A stretch of DNA of 38,362 nucleotides from Clostridia bacterium (GCA_017512905.1 JAFWEL010000019.1:1-38362), one strand, 5' to 3'; shown: positions 15,284-23,932, counted from the stretch's first letter. The notes: generated from the letters alone by a model not told the origin. Numbers and translations are program-made.

Positions 15284-16168
15284 TTACTTTGCCTGGCGCT
15301 CCGCGGCCTCGACCACGTGGCCGATCAGCACGCTGGTGGTCACGCTGCCCACGCCGCCGGGCACCGGGGTGATGGCCTCGACGATGGGCTCTACCTCCTC
15401 GAACACCGCGTCGCCGGCGATGGCGCCCTTGCCGCCCTTGCTGTTGACCTTCTCGGGGTCCCAGTTGATGGACACGTCGATCACGATCTGGCCGGGCTTC
15501 ACATAGTCCTTGGTCAGGCTCTTCAGCACACCGGCGGAGGACACCAGGATGTCCGCCTCGCGGGCCTCCTTCGGCACGTCCACGGTGCGGGTGTGGCACA
15601 CGGTGACGGTGGCGTTCTTGCCCATCAGCATCATCGCGGCGGGCTTGCCCACCACCAGGCTGCGGCCGATGACGACGGCCTTCTTGCCCTTGCAGTCGAT
15701 GCCGTAGTAGTCCAGGATCTCCATGCAGGCCTGGGGGGTGCAGGGCGGGAAGCCCAGGTCCTTGCGGCCCTCAAACACGCCCGCGTTGCTCAGGTCGGTC
15801 ATGCAGTCCACGTCCTTGGCCGGATCGAGGGCGTTGCAGATCTCGTCCTGGTCGGCCTTCAGGTGCTTCGGCAGCGGCCGGAACATCAACACGCCGTGGA
15901 TGGACGCATCGGCGTTGATGGCCTTGATCTGGTCGATCAGCGCTTCCTTGGTCACGTCCTCCGGCAGCAGGAACTTCTGGACCTCGACGCCGATCAGCTC
16001 GGCCCGGGCTGTCGCGCCCTTTTCATAGGACAGGTCGGAGGGATTCTCGCCACAGCGGATGATGCCCAGCTTCGGGGAGGTGCCCTTTGCCTTCAGCTCG
16101 GCCACCTTCGCCTGGAGCTTTGCGTTCAGCGCGGCGGTGACCTCCTTGCCCAACAGTAGTTTAGCCAT
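15284..16168 (-). CDS. folD: Methylenetetrahydrofolate dehydrogenase, FolD family with altered cyclohydrolase site
   Basis: A FolD-family protein (294 residues) that in the acetyl-CoA pathway reduces 5,10-methenyl-THF to methylene-THF. The Rossmann cofactor site is GRSLVVGKPAA, followed by PGGVGSVTTSVLI near the C-terminus. The catalytic-pocket Tyr48 and Asp121 (KDVD) are retained. However, the lysine normally four residues after the Tyr is Ala52 (SYEKGA), and the Gln of the usual VQLPLP loop is Phe96 (MFRPLP). In characterised FolD/MTHFD proteins that Lys and Gln are needed for cyclohydrolase activity. With fchA just upstream, I infer a dehydrogenase-only enzyme. GGAGG precedes ATG 16168. 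The 152-bp gap to fchA holds a GC palindrome (GCCGGGCCCGGC) and no gene. Confidence 0.92.
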   Translation of the reverse strand: MAKLLLGKEVTAALNAKLQAKVAELKAKGTSPKLGIIRCGENPSDLSYEKGATARAELIGVEVQKFLLPEDVTKEALIDQIKAINADASIHGVLMFRPLPKHLKADQDEICNALDPAKDVDCMTDLSNAGVFEGRKDLGFPPCTPQACMEILDYYGIDCKGKKAVVIGRSLVVGKPAAMMLMGKNATVTVCHTRTVDVPKEAREADILVSSAGVLKSLTKDYVKPGQIVIDVSINWDPEKVNSKGGKGAIAGDAVFEEVEPIVEAITPVPGGVGSVTTSVLIGHVVEAAERQAK

Positions 16169-16320
16169 TATTATACCTCCGTAGAGGGAACAGGGACAGC
16201 GAGCGCCCGGAAAACAGTCCGGTGGGCTGTGTTCAACGAGCCGGGCCCGGCATGAGCCAAAAGGACAGGGAACAGGAACGGCGATTCAAGCTCCCCAGGC
16301 TCTCCCCTTTCCCAGAATTC

Positions 16321-16944
16321 TTAAAAAAAGTTTTTCCGCACACCCTCAAAGATCTCGTCCGCCAGGGCGCAATACTTGTCCAGCATACCGTTGGCCTTGG
16401 CGTTCATCTCCTCGGCGACCTCCCGGTTCTTGAGGCTCTTGGTGTTGATGAACACGTTCAGGGACGCGCTCTGCAGCGCCGCCTTGCAGCACACCGCGCC
16501 GCAGCCGGCGTCGGACACGGCCAAGCGGGAGCCCTTTGCAGCGAAAACGGCAATGGCGTCGATGGCCTCGCAGCACAGCTCCATGATCTTCATGGGCACC
16601 GCGCAGGCCACGATGGTGGCCTCCTCCAGCACCTTGTCCCGGTTCGGGTCGTCCTTGGGAATGCCGTAAGCCTTCGCCAGCGGCTCAAAGCCCTCCGCGT
16701 CCGCGGGAACCTGGTCCAGCAGGTCCTTCTGCAGGCCATCGCACTTGGCCTTCAGGGCGATGATCTCGTCCTGAACGTCCGCATACTTCTTCTTGCCGAC
16801 GGTCAGGGAGCCCACCATGTTGCCCAGCGCCGTGCCGATAGCGCCCACAAGCGCCGCCGCGCCGCCGCCGCCCGGAACCGGCGCGTTGGAGGCCAGAACC
16901 TCCACAAATTCACGGCAGGAGTTTTGGGTGAAATCCTTAGCCAT
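16321..16944 (-). CDS. fchA: Methenyl-tetrahydrofolate cyclohydrolase (FchA, cyclodeaminase family)
   Basis: A 207-residue cytoplasmic protein of the formiminotransferase-cyclodeaminase family. In acetogens, stand-alone members interconvert 10-formyl-THF and 5,10-methenyl-THF. The glycine-rich N-terminal motif APVPGGGGAAALVGAIG (about residues 21-37) followed by GNMVGSLTVGKKKY is the family signature. AAAGGAG precedes ATG 16944. It lies between fhs (which makes its substrate) and folD (which uses its product), so gene order follows reaction order. Confidence 0.93.
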   Translation of the reverse strand: MAKDFTQNSCREFVEVLASNAPVPGGGGAAALVGAIGTALGNMVGSLTVGKKKYADVQDEIIALKAKCDGLQKDLLDQVPADAEGFEPLAKAYGIPKDDPNRDKVLEEATIVACAVPMKIMELCCEAIDAIAVFAAKGSRLAVSDAGCGAVCCKAALQSASLNVFINTKSLKNREVAEEMNAKANGMLDKYCALADEIFEGVRKNFF

Positions 16945-16967
16945 AACAGTTTACTCCTTTACTGGAA

Positions 16968-16995
16968 ATATGGGTGACATTGCTGTCACCCATAT
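16968..16995 (-). other. 12-bp hairpin between fhs and fchA
   Basis: ATATGGGTGACA (16968-16979) and TGTCACCCATAT (16984-16995) form a perfect stem with a 4-nt loop, 21 nt after the fhs stop codon. Only a short T-run follows (ATTTCC). It could be a partial terminator or a processing site that makes fhs more abundant than the genes behind it. Confidence 0.6.
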
Positions 16996-17016
16996 CCCCT
17001 TTCGGTTTATGATCGA

Positions 17017-18810
17017 TCAGAACAGGCCACTGACCTTGCCGGTCTCGGTGTCCACATCCACGCGGCGATAAGCCGGGTCGGAGGCGGTGCCGGGCATCAT
17101 GGAGATGGTGCCGGCCATGGGGCAAAGGAACTTCGCTCCGCCGTACTCCAGGATGTCGCGGATGGGCAGACGCCAGCCCTTCGGCACGCCCTTCAGGGTC
17201 GGGTCGTGGGACAGGGACAGGTGGGTCTTGACCATCATGGTGCAGTAATCGGCGTACTTCGGATCGCTCTCGAAGCGCTTGGCCTTCTCGATGGCCAGGG
17301 GCGCCCAATCGACGCCGTCCGCGCCATAGACTTCCTTGGCGATGCGCTCCACGCGCTCGCGCAGGGGCATCTCAAGGTCGTACAGGAACTTGATCTCGGG
17401 TTTCTGCTCGCAGGCCTCGACGACGACCTCAGCCAGCTCACGAGCACCCTCGCCGCCGTAACGCCAGTGGTTGGACTGGGCGCAGCGCACACCGCGCTCG
17501 GCGCACAGGCGCTTGATCAGGGCGATCTCGTTGTCGGTGTCGGTGTAGAACTGGTTGATGCACACCACGGGCACGATGCCGGACTTCAGCACGGTGTTGA
17601 CGTGATGGAACAGGTTCTCGCAGCCCTTCTCCACCAGCTCCAGGTTCTCCTCGGTGTACTCCACGGGCAGCGGACGGCCGGGGGAAACCTTGGGTCCGCC
17701 GCCGTGCATCTTCAGGGCGCGAACGGTGGCCACGATGACGGAAACGTTCGGGGTCAGGCCGGACAGGCGGGTCTTGACGTTCCAGAACTTCTCGAAGCCG
17801 ATGTCGGCAGCGAAGCCGGACTCAGTGACGTGGTAGTCGAACAGCTTCAGGGCCAGGCGGTCAGCGATGACGGAGGACTGGCCGATGGCGATGTTCGCGA
17901 AGGGGCCGGCGTGGATCAGCACGGGCTGATGCTCGACAGTGTAGCACATGGTGGGATTGATGGTGTTGCGCATCCAGGCGGTCATGGCGCCGGCAACCTC
18001 CAGGTCCTCACAGGTCACGGGCTCGCCGTTGCGGCTGTAGGCCACGACGATCTTGCCGATGCGCTCGCGCAGGTCCTTCAGATCCTTGGCCACGGCCAGG
18101 ATGGCCATCAGCTCGGAACCGACAGCAATGCCGAACTTGCTCTCCATCAGATAGCCGTCCTTGTTGCCGCCGACACCGATGATGATGTTGCGCAGGCCCT
18201 GGGCGCAGAAGTCCAGCACCCATCCCATCTCGATACGCTTGGGGTCGATGTCCAGGCGACGGCCCATGTTGTGCTTGGCCATCTCCTCGTCGGTGTAGTT
18301 GCGCTCATGCTGCATGCGGGCATTCAGCGCCACCATGGCCAGGTTGTGGGCGTTCATGATGTCGTTGATGTCGCCGGTCAGGCCCAGGGAGAACTCGGTC
18401 ATGGGCATCAGCAGGGCGTTGCCGCCACCGGCCGCAGTGCCCTTGACGTTCATGGTGGGGCCGCCGGAGGGCTGGCGCAGCGCGCCGCCGACATTCTTGC
18501 CGATCTTCGCGAGGCCCTCGATCAGGCCCAGAGAGACGGTGGACTTGCCCTCGCCCAGGGGAGTGGGAGTAATGGCGGTGACCTCGATGAACTTGCCGTC
18601 GGGCTTGTCCTTGAGGCGGTTCATGATCTTGATGAAGTCAAGCTTCGGGGTCTTGCCGTAGGGAATAATCTCCTCGGGCAGCAGGCCGAGCTTCTCCCGG
18701 AAATAATCCACCGGGGGCAGCTTCTTTTCGGCATTCTCGGCGATCTGCCAGTCTTTGTAGACGGTAGGATCAAGCATGTCGGTTTTCTCGAAGATCGTAG
18801 GATCAAGCAT
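17017..18810 (-). CDS. fhs: Formate--tetrahydrofolate ligase
   Basis: The ATP-dependent first step of the methyl branch: formate plus THF to 10-formyl-THF. The P-loop is [11 protein letters not shown] (81-91), followed by [19 protein letters not shown], which binds substrate. The 597-residue length is about 40 more than the 556-560 of the Moorella-type enzyme. Part of the excess is at the N-terminus, which contains a near-tandem repeat: [11 protein letters not shown] followed by [15 protein letters not shown] lies 9 nt before ATG 18810, while the second Met has no ribosome site, so the duplicated segment is translated. A consensus promoter at 18918-18946 drives fhs-fchA-folD. Confidence 0.97.
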   Translation of the reverse strand: MLDPTIFEKTDMLDPTVYKDWQIAENAEKKLPPVDYFREKLGLLPEEIIPYGKTPKLDFIKIMNRLKDKPDGKFIEVTAITPTPLGEGKSTVSLGLIEGLAKIGKNVGGALRQPSGGPTMNVKGTAAGGGNALLMPMTEFSLGLTGDINDIMNAHNLAMVALNARMQHERNYTDEEMAKHNMGRRLDIDPKRIEMGWVLDFCAQGLRNIIIGVGGNKDGYLMESKFGIAVGSELMAILAVAKDLKDLRERIGKIVVAYSRNGEPVTCEDLEVAGAMTAWMRNTINPTMCYTVEHQPVLIHAGPFANIAIGQSSVIADRLALKLFDYHVTESGFAADIGFEKFWNVKTRLSGLTPNVSVIVATVRALKMHGGGPKVSPGRPLPVEYTEENLELVEKGCENLFHHVNTVLKSGIVPVVCINQFYTDTDNEIALIKRLCAERGVRCAQSNHWRYGGEGARELAEVVVEACEQKPEIKFLYDLEMPLRERVERIAKEVYGADGVDWAPLAIEKAKRFESDPKYADYCTMMVKTHLSLSHDPTLKGVPKGWRLPIRDILEYGGAKFLCPMAGTISMMPGTASDPAYRRVDVDTETGKVSGLF

Positions 18811-18917
18811 ATCGGGTTTCCTCCTTTATTGATTCCATTCAACAATGGGCGGGCTGCTGGCTTCGCGCTGCGTCGGGTTCCAACGACACCCGAAACGCTC
18901 GCCTGTCACCGCTCTAT

Positions 18918-18946
18918 AGTATACCACGATTATTCAAACCAGTCAA
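18918..18946 (-). promoter_or_regulatory. Promoter of the fhs-fchA-folD operon
   Basis: Minus strand TTGACT (18941-18946), 17-nt spacer, TATACT (18918-18923), about 107 nt upstream of the fhs start. A short TGGTAT overlaps the -10 element, the same half-site as in the cooS palindrome, but no inverted partner is present. Confidence 0.8.
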
Positions 18947-19006
18947 TAAATAGCAGTGTAATTATTACGGAAATAAGGCAGTTAAGCTCTGAAAAAACGG
19001 TTGCGA

Positions 19007-19035
19007 TTGACAGTTCAACCCCGATATGATACATT
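19007..19035 (+). promoter_or_regulatory. Promoter of the trigger-factor-like / glycerophosphodiesterase operon
   Basis: TTGACA (19007-19012), 17-nt spacer, TACATT (19030-19035). It diverges from the fhs promoter 60 nt away. Confidence 0.7.
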
Positions 19036-19070
19036 GTTTTTAATACAACAGATGGGAAGTGTCGCAATCC

Positions 19071-20030
19071 ATGCTGAATTATAAGGGTTTAAAGGGCACC
19101 TATGAGCGCTTGATCGTCTCTGAGGCCAGCGTCGACCGACAGGTGGACGCGCTTCTGGAGCAACATATGAAGGTCATTCCCGTTACCACCCGCGCCAGCG
19201 AACCCGGCGACGAGCTGATACTGGATTACGCCGGATACTGTGACGGCGTACAATTCGAGGGCGGCACGGCCCAGGATCAATCTCTGGTACTGGGCAGCGG
19301 CACGTTCATTCCCGGCTTTGAGGAACAGCTGGTAGGTGTGCGGCCGGGCGATCAGGTGGATGTTCGCGTCACCTTCCCCACCCCCTACCATTCCCAGGCG
19401 CTGGCAGGCAGGGACGCCGTATTCAAATGCAGTATCAAGGCCATCCGGCAGCGGGAGAAATACGCACCCGACGACAGCTTTGCCCGGGAAATTGGCGGCT
19501 TTGACAGCTTCACCGATATGCGCAGCGCGCTGAAGGCGGGCATGCAGGCCTATGCCGACCGCCAGGCTGACGCCGACCTCAAGCTTCGCCTGCTGGATAC
19601 GCTGGTGGCGGACTATGACGGTGCGATCGACGAGGCGCAGGTCAACGCGGCGCTGGAGGCGGAAATGCAGTCCCTGCGCGCCCAACTCGCGCGACAGGGG
19701 CTGACGCTGGAGGCCTACTGCCAGTTCATCGACAGGACGGAAGTCCAATTGCGGGAGGATCGACTCCCCGATGCCCGAAAGCGGGTCATCCGCCAGCAAG
19801 TACTGCTTGAAATCATCGACACTGAAGGCATCGAAGCCAGCGAGGCCGACGTGGCCGAGGAGATTCAAAGGTTGTGCCGTCAGAATAACCTGACCCCCGA
19901 ACAGCTGTCCGCCCAGCTGGACGAAGGCGCTCAGCGGGCCATCGTCCAGAATGTGCTGGCGGAAAAGGCCCTGGAGTGCCTGAGGGCCTACGGTGAAATC
20001 ACATCTGTCGAAAAGTCGGGTGAGTATTAA
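19071..20030 (+). CDS. Trigger-factor-like peptidyl-prolyl isomerase without ribosome-binding domain
   Basis: A 319-residue protein that starts at the linker strand of trigger factor (LNYKGLKGTYER), followed by an FKBP-type isomerase domain at about residues 40-125 (GDELILDYAGYCDGVQFEGG, FIPGFEEQLVGVRPGD, FPTPYHSQALAG), then a helical C-terminal domain like the chaperone arms of trigger factor. The N-terminal ribosome-binding domain with its GFRxGKxP loop is absent, so it is shorter than the roughly 430 residues of true Tig. No signal peptide is seen. I chose ATG 19071 (GGGAAG upstream); GTG 19059 is an alternative. It overlaps the next gene by one base (TAATG). Its clients are unknown. Confidence 0.85.
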   Translation: MLNYKGLKGTYERLIVSEASVDRQVDALLEQHMKVIPVTTRASEPGDELILDYAGYCDGVQFEGGTAQDQSLVLGSGTFIPGFEEQLVGVRPGDQVDVRVTFPTPYHSQALAGRDAVFKCSIKAIRQREKYAPDDSFAREIGGFDSFTDMRSALKAGMQAYADRQADADLKLRLLDTLVADYDGAIDEAQVNAALEAEMQSLRAQLARQGLTLEAYCQFIDRTEVQLREDRLPDARKRVIRQQVLLEIIDTEGIEASEADVAEEIQRLCRQNNLTPEQLSAQLDEGAQRAIVQNVLAEKALECLRAYGEITSVEKSGEY

Positions 20031-20776
20031 TGCGTGTGAAAGTCCTCACTTTGGCCTTACTTACGGTTCTGGCGCTGGGGGCAAACGGCCTCGTGCCGGC
20101 ATACGCGACCTGGATCGTGGCCCACCGCGGCGGCGCGGGCGATCATCCCGCGAACACCCTCGAGGCCTTCGGCAGCGCGGCTTCCTCCGGCGCGACGGCG
20201 ATCGAGACCGACGTCCGATCGACGAAGGATGGGATACAGGTCATGTGCCACGACGAAGCCCTGGCCGTCGATGGGGTCGAATACCCGATCAAATCCTGGG
20301 ACTATGCCGACCTTAAGGCGCTCAAGGGTGACCTGTGCACCCTGAATGAAGCCCTTTCGGTCATCGCGGCGACGAACCTCTCCCTCCTGCTGGAGCTCAA
20401 GTCCGGCTCTGACGTTCCTCTGTGCATCGACGCGGTAAAGGCTTACGGGCTGCAGGATCGAACGACCATCATCTCGTTCCGGCAAAAGAAGCTGAAGAAA
20501 GCCCGCGAATGCGACCCCGACATCGCCCTTGGCCTCATCGTCGGCGAAGTGCCGTCGGATGTCGGGAACGCCGTCGAAAGCCTGAAGCTTACGATGGTAT
20601 GCCAGGAATACCACCATCTCACGAGGGACACGCTGGCCGCATGGCGCGACCTGGGACTGCACGTGAACATCTGGACGGTCGACAGCGAAGCGCAGCTGGC
20701 CCAGTACATGAAATGGGGTGTAGACTCCATCACCACCAACTACCCCGAATTGGCCGTATCGCTGATGGATCAGTGA
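20030..20776 (+). CDS. Secreted glycerophosphodiester phosphodiesterase
   Basis: Hydrolyses glycerophosphodiesters to glycerol-3-phosphate and an alcohol. GDPD motifs are HRGG (catalytic His, about residue 36), NTLEAF, ETDVRSTKDG (metal-binding Glu/Asp) and CHDEAL (second catalytic His); LLLELKSG supplies a further metal-binding Glu. A signal peptide is visible at the N-terminus (MRVKVLTLALLTVLALG, ending in AYA), so it acts outside the membrane, where it could release or recycle glycerol phosphate from lipids or teichoic-acid-like polymers. The 248-residue length is normal. Start ATG 20030 overlaps the upstream TAA by one base, implying translational coupling. Confidence 0.93.
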   Translation: MRVKVLTLALLTVLALGANGLVPAYATWIVAHRGGAGDHPANTLEAFGSAASSGATAIETDVRSTKDGIQVMCHDEALAVDGVEYPIKSWDYADLKALKGDLCTLNEALSVIAATNLSLLLELKSGSDVPLCIDAVKAYGLQDRTTIISFRQKKLKKARECDPDIALGLIVGEVPSDVGNAVESLKLTMVCQEYHHLTRDTLAAWRDLGLHVNIWTVDSEAQLAQYMKWGVDSITTNYPELAVSLMDQ

Positions 20777-20790
20777 GCAGGTCTCAAAAA

Positions 20791-20823
20791 ACGGAGGGCC
20801 TGTACTCCGGCTCTCTGTTTTTG
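20791..20823. terminator. Terminator between converging GDPD and LysR genes
   Basis: ACGGAGGGCC (20791-20800) pairs with GGCTCTCTGT (20809-20818), 10 bp including G-U pairs, followed by TTTTTG on the plus strand; on the minus strand the stem is followed by TTTTTT. Confidence 0.8.
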
Positions 20824-20829
20824 TCGACA

Positions 20830-21741
20830 TCAATTGATCGAATCCTGCTTCTCAGCGGATATGCCTTCCAGCACATAATCCCTGAAGGCGGCCTGCTCGG
20901 GGGTAAGGTATTTTTTCTTGTGCACAAAATAGAGGTGATAGGGCATCGTACCCTCGATCGGGAAGGACAGCAGCCTGCCCTCGGCCACGGCCTCCCGCAC
21001 AGCCACCTCGGAGATCACCGATATGCCCACCCCGGCGGCCACCAACCGCATGATGGTTTCGGTATCGTCCACACCCACCGCCACGTTCAGCTTGACATCG
21101 GGAATGTTCAGCTTTGACCAGCGTAGAAACTCCTGCTGGAGGGTGGAGGTGCTGCTGCGGGTGATCAGCTGCTCCTCCCCAAACAGCGCATTGGGAAACG
21201 CGCCCCCCTCCAGCTGCCTGAACCGGCGTTCGTTGGGCGTGATGACCACCAGATTGGCCATATCGCAATGCTTTACCGCATAATCGGAATTCATCAGCTT
21301 CATCGTACAGAAGGCGAATTCGGCGGATTCGGATTGCAGACGATTCAGGATCTCGGAATGGGTACATGTGATGAAGTTGAAGCTGACTTGAGGGTACTGC
21401 TTTCTAAACTCTATGATGCGATCAGTCAGGTAATAGCGCACGATATAGGGCGTGGCGATGATGTTGATGGTCTTGACCTCCTGGTTGGCGCGGCTGAGCG
21501 CGAAGATGCTGTCCCGGTTCAGCTTCAGCATCTGCCGGGCATACCCATAAAAGGTGCGGCCGGCTTGACTAAGCTCCATGCTGCGTGTGGTCCGGTTCAA
21601 TAGCCGTGTTCCCAGCTCGGCCTCCAGGTTGCGAATATGAATGGTCACCATTGACTGGGAAAGCTGCAGGCGCTCGGCGGCATTGGAAAAGCTGCCTTCA
21701 TCCACCGCAGCCACAAAGGATTCGAGTTGTTTAAAATCCAT
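20830..21741 (-). CDS. LysR-family transcriptional regulator
   Basis: A 303-residue DNA-binding regulator. The N-terminal winged helix is the classic LysR pattern MDFKQLESFVAAVDEGSFSN, with the recognition helix region SQSMVTIHIRNLEAELG. The rest is a periplasmic-binding-protein-like effector domain ending in DYVLEGI. GGGAGAATAGGG precedes ATG 21741; an in-frame upstream start at 21759 is less likely. It has a perfect consensus promoter (21779-21807). LysR genes often lie beside their targets, but here neighbours on both sides converge on it or are terminated before it, so its target and inducer are unknown. Confidence 0.95.
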   Translation of the reverse strand: MDFKQLESFVAAVDEGSFSNAAERLQLSQSMVTIHIRNLEAELGTRLLNRTTRSMELSQAGRTFYGYARQMLKLNRDSIFALSRANQEVKTINIIATPYIVRYYLTDRIIEFRKQYPQVSFNFITCTHSEILNRLQSESAEFAFCTMKLMNSDYAVKHCDMANLVVITPNERRFRQLEGGAFPNALFGEEQLITRSSTSTLQQEFLRWSKLNIPDVKLNVAVGVDDTETIMRLVAAGVGISVISEVAVREAVAEGRLLSFPIEGTMPYHLYFVHKKKYLTPEQAAFRDYVLEGISAEKQDSIN

Positions 21742-21778
21742 CGCCCTATTCTCCCACAATCATCAAAGAATTACATTA

Positions 21779-21807
21779 ATTATATATGATTATTTATAAA
21801 TTGTCAA
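21779..21807 (-). promoter_or_regulatory. Consensus promoter of the LysR gene
   Basis: Minus strand TTGACA (21802-21807), 17-nt spacer, TATAAT (21779-21784); the start is predicted about 30 nt before the start codon. Confidence 0.88.
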
Positions 21808-21813
21808 ACAGTA

Positions 21814-21837
21814 AATGGCAGCTTGAAAGCTGCCATT
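21814..21837 (-). terminator. Probable terminator of the 16-kb surface operon
   Basis: AATGGCAGCT and AGCTGCCATT form a stem with a 4-nt loop. On the minus strand ATTTACTGTTT follows; on the plus strand ATTATTTATTT follows, so it may work both ways. It lies immediately upstream of the LysR -35 box. Confidence 0.7.
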
Positions 21838-21996
21838 ATTTATTTCTCTCAGGTTATAACAACGATATTCGGTAAAACAGTTTTTTGCCCTGGCCAGGAA
21901 AGCCTCCTCATGCTTGCTGGCAGCCCGTCAACGGGCTTGACGCAGTCAGGGCAGGTAAGATGCTCACGGAATCGCTGGTTTATACTGAGAGGCGTA
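21838..21996 (-). other. Structured 3' region downstream of the DUF3786 gene
   Basis: No coding frame is supported. The stretch can fold: TGCCCTG (about 21887) is complementary to CAGGGCA (about 21950), enclosing GCCCG/CGGGC (AGCCCGTCAACGGGCT) and the palindrome CCTGGCCAGG. This could be the 3' untranslated tail of the operon or a small RNA. Confidence 0.35.
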
Positions 21997-22620
21997 TTAC
22001 ATCCGTCGCTTCAGGTCCGATATCAGAATATCCCCCACCACCGTCCGGTCCTCCGCCGAGAACGCCTTGGGGAAGTTGTCGGAGAACAGGATCTGGCTGT
22101 TGGGCGGGAACTCATCATCCCCCTCCCAGACGATCAGGCGAACGTCATAGCCGGGCATGATCTCCAGCTGACAGGAGGCGTCCCCCTTGTCCAGGGGAAT
22201 CGCGGGCAACTGGGCCACTGCAGCGCGAAAGGCCTCCAGCCGGGGTCCGAAGGTGAAGGCCGCCCGGTTCAGGCACCGGCCGGTGAAGGGCTTGAGATAG
22301 ACCTCGCCCCAGGGCATCTCCCGGTAGGGCAGGAACGCGCCCGTGCCCACCGAGTGCCGCCCCTCCAGCAGGTAGCGAATCAGAAGCATCTGGGCCGGAA
22401 GGTTGAACAGGGCAAAGCCATCCGGCGTGGCGCTGCGTATGGAAAACCTGGGCCAGGTGATTTCGTAGTCCACATACAGCAGGCGCATGGTGAACACCTG
22501 CTTCACGGAATCGTATTTAACGCCGCAGCGCTCCGCCGCCTCGACGGGGTCCAGCTTTTCAAACAGTCCGGTATAGTGCTCAAAGGGCACAAGCTCCTTG
22601 TGGTTTTCCACGTTTGGCAT
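21997..22620 (-). CDS. DUF3786-domain protein
   Basis: A 207-residue soluble protein. The family pattern is a conserved N-terminal segment with FTMRLLYVDYEI, a central PWGEVYLKPFTGR, and a C-terminal SDNFPKAFSAEDRTVVGDILI. DUF3786 proteins are common in anaerobes with corrinoid and Wood-Ljungdahl enzymes, but the biochemical role is not known to me. ATG 22620 with GGAGAGG upstream is preferred over an in-frame start at 22668, which would overlap the upstream gene. It is the last gene of the surface operon, 38 nt after the LRR-like gene, and may be an unrelated passenger. Confidence 0.8.
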   Translation of the reverse strand: MPNVENHKELVPFEHYTGLFEKLDPVEAAERCGVKYDSVKQVFTMRLLYVDYEITWPRFSIRSATPDGFALFNLPAQMLLIRYLLEGRHSVGTGAFLPYREMPWGEVYLKPFTGRCLNRAAFTFGPRLEAFRAAVAQLPAIPLDKGDASCQLEIMPGYDVRLIVWEGDDEFPPNSQILFSDNFPKAFSAEDRTVVGDILISDLKRRM

Positions 22621-22658
22621 GATTACACAGTCCTCTCCTTGATCGTCGCCCGGCGCGC

Positions 22659-23270
22659 TCAGGGCCACCAGCTCTGCAGGATCTCCGGCAATTCCGTCCC
22701 GTTCGTCCAGGCGGCCTGCATGGCCTCATAGGAATCCACGTTCCCGATCACGTTCGACTTGCTCGTGTTTCTCAGCTTTGGCAGTTTGTCGGACGGTCCA
22801 TCGGTGATCACGGTGCATTCGTTGCATTCATACAGGAAATCGCGGCTGATGCGCTTGATGCGGGACGGGATATACACAAACCACATCTCGGGGCATTCGC
22901 GGATCGATCCGTTGCCGGCGACGCGCACCTTGTCGCCCAGGCGGACGGTATGCAATATCGCGTATCCGCATATCGCGTCATAGCCGACCTCGGTGATGTC
23001 ATTGCCGATGATGATGTCCGTAATCTCTCCGGCGGTCATGCTTTCGCCCTCGATGAGCGCCTGCATGTCGGTGCCGTACAGCTTGCCCTCTCCGCCGATG
23101 TAGATGACGCCGTCATCCAGCTTCCGGATATAGAGGCTTTCGTTCTGCCTGGTATAGGCCGCCTCGGCCGTCCAGCGTATGATCTGCCTGCCGTCGACGC
23201 ACAGGAACAGCAGCAGGCCGAAGATCACCGCCAGCAGGACGAGGAATACCCGCTTACCCGTGTCCCTCAT
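22659..23270 (-). CDS. Membrane-anchored LRR/BspA-like protein, copy B
   Basis: 203 residues: a short basic N-terminus, one transmembrane segment (VFLVLLAVIFGLLLFLCV, about residues 8-25), then an extracellular domain with leucine-rich-repeat (LRR_5/BspA-type) features such as ITDIIIGNDITEVGYDAICGY and LHTVRLGDKVRVAGNGSI. Start ATG 23270 overlaps the stop codon of the DUF4956 gene (TGATG). It is a paralog of the protein at 25648-26265, sharing the pattern GKLY, IIxG and FLYxC but clearly diverged. Likely a surface recognition or scaffold partner of the CotH/DUF4956 pair; function unknown. Confidence 0.75.
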   Translation of the reverse strand: MRDTGKRVFLVLLAVIFGLLLFLCVDGRQIIRWTAEAAYTRQNESLYIRKLDDGVIYIGGEGKLYGTDMQALIEGESMTAGEITDIIIGNDITEVGYDAICGYAILHTVRLGDKVRVAGNGSIRECPEMWFVYIPSRIKRISRDFLYECNECTVITDGPSDKLPKLRNTSKSNVIGNVDSYEAMQAAWTNGTELPEILQSWWP

Positions 23271-23932
23271 CAGTCGATCGTCCCTTCCTGCACCAGCAGC
23301 GACACGTCATGGAAGACGCCCGTCTGCCGCAGCTCGCGGATCAGGGCCTGGCTGTCCTTCACTTTGCGCACCTCGATGATCAGGTTCACCGCGTCGTTGT
23401 GCACGCTCTCCGTGCGCACGTTGTACCACTTCGCGTACTTCCTCACGATGCCCATGGCCTGCCCCTCGTCATAGGGATAGCTGCCGTCCAGCACCAGGAT
23501 GCGGTTGCGGGATACCCCCGGCACCTCGTCCGACAGCAGGATCGCGATGCCCAGGATCAGCGTCAACGGCAGCGCAATGAAGTAGAGGCCCGCCCCGCAG
23601 ATGATGCCCGTGGCGATGGACCAGAAAAGGAACACCAGGTCCAGCGGATTCTTGATGGCCGTCCTGAAGCGCACGATGGACAGCGCGCCCACCATGCCCA
23701 GCGACACCACCACGCTGGCCTGGATCGTCAGGATCACCGACACCGTGATCACCGACAGCGCCACCAGCGACACCGCGAATTCCTTCGAAAAAAAGTACTT
23801 CCTCGATTTGAAGTAATACACCGCGCAGATCACCAGCGATATCGCCAGGCAGATCAGCATCGCCAGCACCGCGTAACGGAACGTGATCTCCGTATTCGCG
23901 TAGGATGTCAGAAAGCCCTTCTTGAAGATGTC
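23267..23932. repeat. Near-identical 666-nt repeat, copy B
   Basis: Matches 26262-26927 in the same orientation, without gaps and with about 15 mismatches by eye. The repeat covers nearly the whole DUF4956 gene and stops at its ends. Confidence 0.9.
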
